From the NCBI GenBank assembly GCA_944388615.1, contig CALXJL010000029.1, forward strand, positions 1 through 15,969: DNA of 15,969 bases, written 5' to 3'. This DNA is from an uncultured Clostridia bacterium. Lineage in GTDB: Bacteria > Bacillota > Clostridia > TANB77 > CAG-508. Shown here in pieces: positions 1-6,034 of this stretch. Within the stretch, counting starts at the first letter, position 1; every line of letters starts with the position of its first letter. The translations under genes and the position numbers were made by a program. Below the pieces are notes generated by a model that saw only the letters and a program-made list of their open reading frames with translations, was not told where the DNA came from and made no database searches.

Positions 1-1
1 T

Positions 2-211
2 CATAAGGATATAGCATTCGAATTTGCTTTTTCAATAAGTCCAGTATTTAAATTATACTTAATTAAAGAATTTGAGAGATTAAAAGAGTTAGAAAATCAA
101 AATAGAGAATGGGATGTAAATAGGAGTAAAACTATGGGAATAATATCATTAGCTAGTGGTAATTCATGTTGGAAAGGTTTGATTATGGATCAGAATGGAT
201 ATATAAGTTAA
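2..211 (+). CDS. KilA-N domain protein, 5' end outside window, atypical C-terminus
   Basis: An open frame enters from the left edge and stops at TAA 209-211, giving 69 visible residues. Residues 1-35 (HKDIAFEFAFSISPVFKLYL, then IKEFERLKELENQ) match the conserved C-terminal half of KilA-N domains, a DNA-binding fold found in phage and accessory proteins and related to Bro-N. In the family the WDVNR segment normally runs on into a conserved region (roughly R.L.K.NYRIHTDAI). Here it changes after WDVNRSK to an unrelated tail, MGIISLASGNSCWKGLIMDQ, and ends within 26 residues. That looks like a frameshift, deletion or recombination junction, so the gene is probably a remnant. The next gene begins 25 bases later with its own ribosome site. 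The domain assignment is fairly firm; the decay is inferred from memory of the family. Confidence 0.6.
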   Translation, partial: HKDIAFEFAFSISPVFKLYLIKEFERLKELENQNREWDVNRSKTMGIISLASGNSCWKGLIMDQNGYIS

Positions 212-236
212 TTTAAAATAGCAAAGGAGATAGAGA

Positions 237-698
237 ATGGCAAAAGATTTAATGATACGAAGCAGTAGTGCTGAATTTTTAATTTTTGAAAGACAAACTC
301 ATGATAAGGGAATACAAGTTAGATTTGAAAATGGTGATTTATGGTTGACTCAAAAAGCAATGTCAGAACTATATAACTGTTCACCTGATAATATAGGATT
401 ACATTTAAAAAATATTTATAATGATTTAGAACTCGATAGAAATTCAACTACCGAGGATTTCTCGGTAGTTCAACCTATGACAATGGAAGACTGGGCAACG
501 AGAATTGATAAATTTTTATTATCAGACGATAGAGATATATTAAAAGATGCTGGCAAAATATCACATGAAATAGCTTGTGATAAAGCTATTTCCGAATTTG
601 AAAAGTATAGAGTAAAACAGGATAAATTATATAAATCAGATTTTGATTTATTAGTAGAAGAAATAGAAAAGCAGGAGAGTGAAAACAATGAGCAATAA
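237..698 (+). pseudogene. RhuM-family (virulence RhuM/PF13310) protein with internal deletion
   Basis: The product has 153 residues, against roughly 330 for intact RhuM-family proteins. Residues about 15-80 carry the N-terminal signature (IQVRFENGDLWLTQKAMSEL, then LHLKNIYNDLELDRNSTTED). Residues about 81-145 carry the C-terminal signature (MTMEDWATRIDKFLLSDDRD, then ILKDAGKISHEIA and FEKYR). The central block, normally with the YNLD-IISVGYRV and FR-WAT motifs, is absent. The join lies just after SVVQP, near base 474, and the frame stays open. The start at 237 has AAAGGAG upstream (224-230). The family is often found near phage-type regulators and type I restriction loci; its biochemical role is not settled. 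A naturally short paralogue is possible, but the two ends match the two ends of the long form, so I favour an in-frame deletion. Confidence 0.75.
446..470. repeat. Perfect 10-bp inverted repeat within the RhuM remnant
   Basis: Arms AACTACCGAG (446-455) and CTCGGTAGTT (461-470) are exact reverse complements with a 5-base loop GATTT. TTCAAC lies at 443-448, overlapping the first three bases of the left arm, and recurs at 469-474. The arms encode the STTEDFSVV segment, and the inferred internal deletion of the gene begins within a few codons of the right arm. There is no T-run, so it is not a terminator. Confidence 0.85.
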
Positions 699-729
699 TG
701 TAAACATCAACTGGGTAATGGAAGAATAA
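688..729 (+). pseudogene. 13-codon coupled reading frame, possible remnant of a downstream gene
   Basis: ATG 688 lies inside the last codons of the RhuM remnant, 11 bases before its stop ends. GCAGGAGAG (672-680) stands at good Shine-Dalgarno distance. The frame reads MSNNVNINWVMEE and then TAA. Such an overlap is typical of the start of a real downstream gene in an operon, and the abrupt end suggests its body was deleted. The product is too short to identify. It could also be a chance start. Confidence 0.3.
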
Positions 730-765
730 GAAAAAACACTCATAAAGACTTATAAAACGGGATAA

Positions 766-801
766 AAATTATCATTTCTTTTTACACTTTTTTGATAATT
801 T
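766..801. repeat. Inverted repeat upstream of dinD
   Basis: AAATTATCA (766-774) and TGATAATTT (793-801) are exact reverse complements separated by 18 bases in the 152-base gap between the remnants and dinD. It could be an operator or a weak AT-only stem. No SOS box of the Firmicute type (GAAC-N4-GTTC) is visible in the gap; only a half-site GAAC occurs at 802-805. I see no convincing -35/-10 pair here. Confidence 0.35.
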
Positions 802-881
802 GAACTTAAATAATTACAAAAAATAGGGAAATGGAAAAGTAAGAAAAACTTTTATATAAAACAATAAAGAAGGAGGTAGCA

Positions 882-1736
882 ATGAAGAAAATTGGAGATA
901 AATATACTAGCAGTATTTTTGAGAGTATTAAACATATAGATGAATATGGAAATGAATATTGGTATGCTAGGGAACTTTCAAAAGTTTTAGAATATAGAGA
1001 TTGGAGAAATTTCTTAAAAGTTTTAAATAAATCAAAAGAGGCTTGTAAAAATTCTGGGTTTAACATAGATGAACAACTTGTTGAGGTCAACAAGTTGTCA
1101 AAAAGAAACAATAATGCAGTTGCTAATATACAAGATTATAAATTATCAAGATATATATGTTATTTGATAGTTCAAAATGCCGATCCGAGCAAAGAAGTTG
1201 TTGCCTTAGGACAAACTTATTTTGCTATTCAAACTAGAAAACAAGAAATAACGGAACAAGAATATGATTCGCTGTCAGATGATGAAAAAAGATTTTATCA
1301 AAGAAAATTAACAAAGCAAGGTAATTATACACTACAAAAAGTTGCATCATCTGCTGGTGTTAAAAATATGGCTGAATTTCATAATGCAGGATATAAAGGA
1401 TTATATAATGGCGAAACTGCTGATGATATCTTCAAAAAAAAGAAATTAAGATATAGAGAAGATATTTTAGATAATATGAATGAAGATGAATTAGTTGCTA
1501 ATTTATTTAGGATAAACCAAACTAAGCAAAGACTTATAAGAGATAATGTACAAGGAGAAAAAGAAGCAAAAAATGTACATTATGAAGTTGGTAAAAAGGT
1601 TAGAAAAGCGATTGCAGATATTGGTGGAATGATGCCAGAAGAAATGCCAACCCCTAAAAAGAGTTTGAAAGAACTTGAAAGAGAAAAGAAACAATTAGAA
1701 ACTAAGGAACAAAAGAAACTTGAAGAAATAAAATAG
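882..1736 (+). CDS. dinD: DinD-family DNA-damage-inducible protein
   Basis: The 284-residue product is near full length for DinD. The N-terminal Bro-N-like region shows GNEYWYARELSKVLEYRDWR at 23-42. The conserved central block is at about 85-122 (DYKLSRYICYLIVQNADPSK, then VVALGQTYFAIQT). A region with KNMAEFHNAGYKGLYNG at about 161-177 follows, and the tail (about 258-284) is Lys/Glu-rich and probably coiled coil. In E. coli, DinD is SOS-induced and hinders RecA filaments and strand exchange; many homologues sit in accessory islands. The start at 882 has AGGAGG at 871-876. The gene ends 24 bases before the start of the membrane-protein gene, so the two are probably co-transcribed. No LexA box was found upstream, so SOS control is not supported here. 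Assignment to the family is firm; the cellular role is inferred. Confidence 0.85.
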   Translation: MKKIGDKYTSSIFESIKHIDEYGNEYWYARELSKVLEYRDWRNFLKVLNKSKEACKNSGFNIDEQLVEVNKLSKRNNNAVANIQDYKLSRYICYLIVQNADPSKEVVALGQTYFAIQTRKQEITEQEYDSLSDDEKRFYQRKLTKQGNYTLQKVASSAGVKNMAEFHNAGYKGLYNGETADDIFKKKKLRYREDILDNMNEDELVANLFRINQTKQRLIRDNVQGEKEAKNVHYEVGKKVRKAIADIGGMMPEEMPTPKKSLKELEREKKQLETKEQKKLEEIK

Positions 1737-1760
1737 ATGAATAAAAAAGGAGAAAACTGT

Positions 1761-2363
1761 ATGGAATATATAGAAGAGGTTTTAGCAAAGTGCAAAAAAG
1801 ATGATAAATCAACTGTTGTTGGTACTATATTGGCCGGAGTATTTTTTTTCGGTATGATTCCTATTGTTATTATATTTTTTAATGGTTCAAAATTGTTAGG
1901 GTTAATGTTATTTTTAGGAGCCTTTTTGATACCAACTATAGGGTTCCTTTTGGGAACAAGATTAGGGAAGATATTGTTTAATCTTAAAAAAGTGAAATTT
2001 AATAAAACGAAGCTATATAAGAAATTAGAAAAAAAGGGTTATTTAAATGAGTTTATAGATACAATTAATAAAGAAATTAATAATGAAAGCACAATAAAAT
2101 ACTATGATGAAAATGGACATGGATTACTTATAACAGAAACATGGTTTGTTTTCATAGATTCATTGTATCCAAAATTTGTAAGAACAAGTGAAATACTTAA
2201 AATAAGTGATGAGATTTCTAATAAATCAAAACAGTTTATGTGTTTAGAACTTAAGAACAATAAATATATAAGAATAGACCATTTATCTTGTGATGAAATA
2301 GAAAGAGAAATTAAAATTAAATATCCAAATATAGAAATAGGTAGAGGAATTATAGAAGAATAA
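1761..2363 (+). CDS. Unrecognised two-helix membrane protein with cytosolic C-terminal domain
   Basis: I do not recognise this 200-residue protein. A start at 1737 is possible, but ATG 1761 is preferred because AAAGGAG (1747-1753) sits 7 bases before it, whereas nothing suitable precedes 1737. Two hydrophobic segments lie at about 19-41 and 44-66, separated by NGSK. A basic stretch follows (KKVKFNKTKLYKKLEKK, 76-92), which by the positive-inside rule places the C-terminus in the cytosol. The remaining 110 residues alternate short strands, including a GHGLLITETWFVFIDSLYPK stretch at 119-138 and repeated hydrophobic-polar runs. This resembles the PH-like soluble domains of small Firmicute membrane proteins; that is only an impression. 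It follows dinD by 24 bases and precedes a recombinase, so it belongs to the accessory segment. Confidence 0.7.
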   Translation: MEYIEEVLAKCKKDDKSTVVGTILAGVFFFGMIPIVIIFFNGSKLLGLMLFLGAFLIPTIGFLLGTRLGKILFNLKKVKFNKTKLYKKLEKKGYLNEFIDTINKEINNESTIKYYDENGHGLLITETWFVFIDSLYPKFVRTSEILKISDEISNKSKQFMCLELKNNKYIRIDHLSCDEIEREIKIKYPNIEIGRGIIEE

Positions 2364-2379
2364 TTTAAATATTAGTTAC

Positions 2380-2402
2380 AAATATTAATGTGAATATTTT
2401 TT
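2380..2402 (+). terminator. Weak AT-only stem with T-run; AAATATTA repeats
   Basis: AAATATT (2380-2386) pairs with AATATTT (2393-2399) around a 6-base loop and runs into a T-tract (2397-2402), 17 bases after the membrane-protein stop. An all-AT stem terminates poorly. The same 8-mer AAATATTA occurs at 2367-2374 and 2380-2387, a spacing of 13, with a degenerate third copy at 2393. These iterated copies directly upstream of a recombinase gene could instead be protein-binding repeats. Confidence 0.3.
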
Positions 2403-2427
2403 CTGAGTTTTATAAAGAGGTAGATTA

Positions 2428-3636
2428 ATGAGTTATAAAGTGGCAGCATATCTTCGTTTATCAAAAGAAGAATTTAGTAATGAAAAAGAATCTAATAGTA
2501 TAACTAATCAAAAATTAATTATAGATAATTATTTAAAAGAACATAAAGAATATGTATTAATAGATTATTATATAGATGATGGATATTCTGGTACTAATTT
2601 TAATAGACCAGAATTTCAAAGAATGTTGGAAGATATTAAAAATAAAAAAATAGATGTAATAGTTATAAAAGATTTATCAAGACTTGGTAGAAATTATATT
2701 GAAACAGGTAATTTTATAGAGGTAATATTTCCTGGTATGGGAGTATCTGTAATTTCGGTAGATGAAAGCTGTGAAATTGATTCATCAGATTATTATGGTG
2801 ATGATTATTTGCTATTAAAGAATTTCTATAATGATATGTATGCAAAAGATATATCAAAGAAAGTAAGAAGTTCTTTAATAGTAAAGAAATATAATGGAGA
2901 GTTTGTTGGTAAATTAGCACCTTATGGATATATAAAAGATCCAAAAGATAAACATAAATTTTTAATTGATAAAAATGTATCACATATAATTAAAAAAATG
3001 TTTGATATGATTCTTGATGGTAAAAGTAGAAGAGAAGTTGCAGACTTTTTAAACGATAATGATATATTAACTCCAAGTGAGTACCTAAAAATCAATACAG
3101 AAAAAGATACAACTATAATGAAAAAGTGGAATCCTGAAATGATAAATTCAATATTAAGAAATGAAAATTATACAGGAACACTATTTCAAGGCAAGAAAAG
3201 AAAACTAAATTATAGGATTGATAAGAAAATAAAGTTAGACAAAGAAAATTGGATTATTACTGAAAATCATCACGAAGCAATTATAAGTAAAGAAAAGTTT
3301 GATAAAGTTCAAGAGATTCTAGATAGGAAATCTAAAGTAAACAAAGATGGAAGTATTGACTTATTATCTGGAATTTTAAAGTGTAAATGTTGTGACAGCA
3401 ATATGATAAAAAGAACATCTAAAGGTAAAGTTTATTATTATTGTTCTAATTATTATAGAACAAAGAAGTGTGAAAACAATAAATCAATATCAAAAAGTAT
3501 AGTAGAGGAATTTATTAAAAAAGAATTAAATATAAATGAGATTACTAGATTAAATATAAATAATAATATAAAATATATTAGTGTTGTTTCTAATAATGAA
3601 ATTGAAATTATAAAAATGAATGGAAGTGATAAATAA
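2428..3636 (+). CDS. Large-type serine recombinase, short form
   Basis: A 402-residue site-specific recombinase. The N-terminal resolvase domain has the catalytic Ser at residue 12 (YLRLSKEE), the DGYSGTNFNRPEF block (51-63) and KDLSRLGRN with active-site Arg 85 and 88. NDMYAKDISKKVR (135-147) is the usual linker to the recombinase domain (about 160-270, GKLAPYGY). A zinc ribbon follows with C319-x2-C322 and C339-x8-C348. TnpX/TndX-like relatives usually have 450-560 residues; the coiled-coil insert after the zinc ribbon appears very short here, although the final strand (YISVVSNNEIEII) resembles the usual end. All catalytic residues are present, so it may be active. The weak site AAAGAGG (2413-2419) precedes the start. 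Its stop overlaps the rbgA start, implying co-translation with a housekeeping gene, which is unusual for a mobile-element integrase. Confidence 0.9.
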   Translation: MSYKVAAYLRLSKEEFSNEKESNSITNQKLIIDNYLKEHKEYVLIDYYIDDGYSGTNFNRPEFQRMLEDIKNKKIDVIVIKDLSRLGRNYIETGNFIEVIFPGMGVSVISVDESCEIDSSDYYGDDYLLLKNFYNDMYAKDISKKVRSSLIVKKYNGEFVGKLAPYGYIKDPKDKHKFLIDKNVSHIIKKMFDMILDGKSRREVADFLNDNDILTPSEYLKINTEKDTTIMKKWNPEMINSILRNENYTGTLFQGKKRKLNYRIDKKIKLDKENWIITENHHEAIISKEKFDKVQEILDRKSKVNKDGSIDLLSGILKCKCCDSNMIKRTSKGKVYYYCSNYYRTKKCENNKSISKSIVEEFIKKELNINEITRLNINNNIKYISVVSNNEIEIIKMNGSDK

Positions 3637-4592
3637 TGGATATGTATCAAAAAAGAGAAATGAGAAAGAATAAAAAAACGGATGAAAGTACAAAAAGTTT
3701 ACCATCGACGAGTATCAACTGGTATCCTGGTCATATGGCAAAAACCAAAAGACAGATAGAAGAAGATTTAAAACTAATAGATATAGTTGTAGAAATTTTG
3801 GATGCACGTATACCGATATCTAGCAAAAATCCAGATGTTAAGGAATTAATAAAAGATAAAAAAATCATAGAAGTTTTAAATAAAGCAGATTTAGCAAATG
3901 ATAAAATGAATGCAAAATGGAGCAAATATTATAAAAGTAATAATATAGAAGCGGTACTTACAGATTCTAATTCAGGAAAAGGAATGAATGATGTAATAAA
4001 AGTAATAGAAAAAGTTGCTTCAGAAGATAAAATGTTACAAGCTAATAAAGGTAGGATAGGAAAGACAATAAGAGTATTAGTACTAGGAATACCCAATGTT
4101 GGAAAATCATCTTTTATAAATAGATTAGCTAAAAAAGCATCTGCAAAAGTTGGAAATAAACCAGGTGTAACAACACAAAAGCAATGGATTAATGTAAATA
4201 ATAAAATACAATTATTAGATACACCAGGAATTTTATGGCCAAAATTAGGGAGGCAATCTGTAGCATTAAATTTAGCTTATACAGGGACAATAAAAGACAA
4301 CATAATAGATAGTACAGAACTAGTTTATTATTTTGTGAAGGATATGATTGAAAAAGGATATTTAAATAATATTGTAGAAAGATATAAATTGGATCCTAAT
4401 GAAATACAAGATATATTAAATGATGAAAATTATATGGAAAATGAAAGAATAATGAATATAATAGATAAGATTGCATTAAAAAGAGGTGCTATTTTATCAG
4501 GAGCAAGGATAGATTATGAAAAAATATCAACTATTATATTGAATGAATTTAGAGAAGGAAAATTAGGATATATTACATTGGAAGAACCATAA
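3636..4592 (+). CDS. rbgA: Ribosome biogenesis GTPase RbgA (YlqF)
   Basis: A circularly permuted GTPase needed for late 50S subunit assembly. The G4 motif NKAD (82-85) comes first, followed by G1 GIPNVGKS (151-158) and G3 DTPG (195-198), then a C-terminal helical RNA-binding domain ending LGYITLEEP. INWYPGHMAK (27-36) matches the start of B. subtilis RbgA, with the conserved His at 33. The product has 318 residues against about 282 in B. subtilis; the excess is largely a lysine-rich, probably disordered N-terminal extension. ATG 3636 overlaps the recombinase stop as TAATG, with GGAAG at 3622-3626 inside the recombinase gene as ribosome site. Codon 25 is ACG directly before SINWYPGHM, one base from ATG, so the family-typical start may have stood at 3708. 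mrnC follows 28 bases later. Confidence 0.93.
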   Translation: MDMYQKREMRKNKKTDESTKSLPSTSINWYPGHMAKTKRQIEEDLKLIDIVVEILDARIPISSKNPDVKELIKDKKIIEVLNKADLANDKMNAKWSKYYKSNNIEAVLTDSNSGKGMNDVIKVIEKVASEDKMLQANKGRIGKTIRVLVLGIPNVGKSSFINRLAKKASAKVGNKPGVTTQKQWINVNNKIQLLDTPGILWPKLGRQSVALNLAYTGTIKDNIIDSTELVYYFVKDMIEKGYLNNIVERYKLDPNEIQDILNDENYMENERIMNIIDKIALKRGAILSGARIDYEKISTIILNEFREGKLGYITLEEP

Positions 4593-4620
4593 TAATTTAT
4601 ACATAGAAAGGGATATATTA

Positions 4621-5037
4621 ATGGAACTAAAATTAGGAGATTTTAATAAAAAATCAGAACAAGAAATAAATATGATGCCTCCATTAGTATGGGCATATAT
4701 TGGTGATTGTGTATATGAATTATATATACGTTCATATTTAGTAAATAAAACAAATTTTAAACCTCATAAATTACATGTAGAGGCAACAAAATATGTTAAA
4801 GCATCTGCTCAAGCTAAAATTGTACATACAATAAAAGATAAATTACAAGAAAATGAATTAGATATAATTAGAAGAGGAAGAAATGCTGAAAATCATCATG
4901 TTGCAAAAAATGCTACAGTTATTGATTATGCATATTCAACAGGATTTGAAGCTTTAATAGGATACTTGTATTTGACCAAAAAAAGTGATAGACTAAATGA
5001 AATCTTAAAACAATGTATTGCTATTATAGAAGAATAG
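4621..5037 (+). CDS. mrnC: Mini-ribonuclease III (MrnC)
   Basis: The 138-residue product is the usual length for Mini-RNase III, an RNase III catalytic domain without a double-stranded-RNA-binding domain. In B. subtilis it matures 23S rRNA ends as a dimer. The catalytic region is visible: PPLVWAYIGDCVYELYIR with Asp29, and TGFEALIGYLYL with Glu110. The HKLHVEATKYVKASAQAK block (49-66) and RRGRNAENHHVAKNA (84-98) are family hallmarks. GAAAGGG (4608-4614) precedes the start. Together with rbgA upstream, this makes a small 50S-subunit maturation pair. In many Firmicutes mrnC lies beside cysS and a TrmH methyltransferase; those are not here. Confidence 0.93.
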   Translation: MELKLGDFNKKSEQEINMMPPLVWAYIGDCVYELYIRSYLVNKTNFKPHKLHVEATKYVKASAQAKIVHTIKDKLQENELDIIRRGRNAENHHVAKNATVIDYAYSTGFEALIGYLYLTKKSDRLNEILKQCIAIIEE

Positions 5038-5057
5038 TAATACTAAAAGGAGAGAGA

Positions 5058-5732
5058 ATGAAAAGAACAAAATTAAAAGATAGGGTATTACCTACATATA
5101 CGAAAGGTGAAGAAATCTTTAATATGGTATCACATATAGTTGGAGTAGCTGTTGCAATTACAACAATAGTGTTATGTGTAGTAACTGCAGCTATTCACCA
5201 TAATGGATATGGAATAGTAAGTGGAGCAATATTTGGCGTGTCAATGTTATTATTATATGTGATGTCTAGTATATATCATGGCTTACATCCTAATTTAAAA
5301 TCAAAAAAGGTATTCCAGATATTAGACCATTGTTCGGTATTTTTACTTATTGCAGGATCATACACACCATTTACATTAGTAACATTAAGAGAATATGATC
5401 CAGTATTAGGTTGGAGTATATTTGGTATAATATGGGGTGTTACAATAATAGGAATAATACTAAATTCAATAGATTTAAAAAGATATAAAGTATTTTCAAT
5501 GATTTGTTACTTATTAATGGGTTGGTGTATAATTTTCAAAATAGGAGTAATAAGACAAATGCTGGGAAATACTGGTTTTACATTATTATTACTTGGAGGG
5601 ATAATTTATACAATAGGAGCAATATTATATGGAGTAGGTAAAAAACATAAATATATGCATTCAATATTCCATTTATGTGTATTAGCAGCAACAATACTTC
5701 ATATGTTATGTGTGATTTTATATGTAATGTAA
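5058..5732 (+). CDS. trhA: Hemolysin III / TrhA family (PAQR) membrane protein
   Basis: A 224-residue seven-helix membrane protein. An upstream in-frame start at 5013 overlaps mrnC, but ATG 5058 follows AAAGGAGAG (5046-5054) and gives the family-typical N-terminus, so I use it. The metal-site signatures of the PAQR/hemolysin III superfamily are all present: E19-x2-N22-x2-S25-H26, SSIYH (70-74), D90-H91, and HSIFH (201-205). The function in bacteria is linked to membrane lipid homeostasis; the name hemolysin is historical. It is the last gene of the rbgA-mrnC run, with 20 bases after mrnC, and is followed by a strong terminator. Confidence 0.9.
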   Translation: MKRTKLKDRVLPTYTKGEEIFNMVSHIVGVAVAITTIVLCVVTAAIHHNGYGIVSGAIFGVSMLLLYVMSSIYHGLHPNLKSKKVFQILDHCSVFLLIAGSYTPFTLVTLREYDPVLGWSIFGIIWGVTIIGIILNSIDLKRYKVFSMICYLLMGWCIIFKIGVIRQMLGNTGFTLLLLGGIIYTIGAILYGVGKKHKYMHSIFHLCVLAATILHMLCVILYVM

Positions 5733-5765
5733 GCATTAAGGAAAGTTTGATCTTCTTTAAGTCAT

Positions 5766-5796
5766 AAAAAACGCTTCCGATCTGGAAGCATTTTTT
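5766..5796. terminator. Bidirectional intrinsic terminator between trhA and tRNA-Glu
   Basis: GCTTCC (5773-5778), loop GATCT, GGAAGC (5784-5789), flanked by six As on the left (5766-5771) and six Ts on the right (5791-5796). The symmetry gives a T-tract on either strand. It can therefore end the plus-strand trhA transcript and the minus-strand tRNA transcript. Confidence 0.87.
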
Positions 5797-5816
5797 GTAG
5801 GTATTAATAATATTTT

Positions 5817-5891
5817 TGGTGACCCATACGGGAATCGAACCCATGATTCCACCTTGAGAGGGTGGCGTCTTAACCGCTTGACCAATGGGCC
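5817..5891 (-). tRNA. tRNA-Glu (anticodon CTC), CCA encoded
   Basis: On the minus strand a full cloverleaf is readable. The acceptor stem GGCCCAT pairs with ATGGGTC (with one G-T), discriminator A and encoded CCA follow. The anticodon stem is CCACC/GGTGG around loop CTCTCAA, so the anticodon is CTC, reading GAG. The T-arm has GGTTCGATTCC. Sequence and length (75 nt with CCA) match bacterial tRNA-Glu. It stands alone, with its own promoter and the shared terminator. In such an AT-rich genome GAG is a minority Glu codon, so a TTC isoacceptor presumably lies elsewhere. Confidence 0.95.
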
Positions 5892-5904
5892 ATAAGCTAA
5901 TATA

Positions 5905-5933
5905 TTTATAGCATAAATTAATAGAAGAGTCAA
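5905..5933 (-). promoter_or_regulatory. Sigma-A promoter for tRNA-Glu
   Basis: On the minus strand TTGACT (5928-5933) and TATAAA (5905-5910) are separated by exactly 17 bases. The predicted start falls about 6-8 bases before the first base of the tRNA, as expected for a stable RNA gene. Confidence 0.8.
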
Positions 5934-5968
5934 GCAAAAGAAAAAATAAAAAAAATTTGTAAAAGAGA

Positions 5969-5997
5969 TTGACAAAATAAATGTTTGGTATTATAAT
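5969..5997 (+). promoter_or_regulatory. Consensus sigma-A promoter for recN
   Basis: TTGACA (5969-5974), 17 bases, TATAAT (5992-5997): a perfect match to the vegetative consensus. The predicted start near 6004 gives a leader of about 30 bases before ATG 6035. No GAAC-N4-GTTC LexA box overlaps it, although recN is SOS-controlled in some bacteria. The promoter is divergent from the tRNA-Glu promoter, with about 35 bases between the two -35 elements. Confidence 0.87.
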
Positions 5998-6034
5998 CGT
6001 TTTGCAAACAAAAATTTGTGAAAGGATGATACAT

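Noticed and set aside
2404..2427. TATAAA at 2411-2416 as a -10 for the recombinase
   Set aside because: No -35 at suitable distance, and a start there would leave almost no leader before ATG 2428.
3636..3722. A mobile-element direct repeat or att core at the rbgA junction
   Set aside because: With only one end of the putative element in the window there is no second copy to compare, so no att site can be called.
5578..5975. Two minus-strand open frames covering the trhA end and the tRNA region
   Set aside because: They run through the tRNA-Glu gene, its promoter and a terminator, have no ribosome sites and encode no recognisable protein; they are shadows.
5998..6020. TTTGCAAA-centred palindrome in the recN leader as a possible SOS box
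   Set aside because: It does not fit GAAC-N4-GTTC or the CGAAC-type Firmicute LexA site, and palindromes of 8 bases are common in AT-rich DNA.
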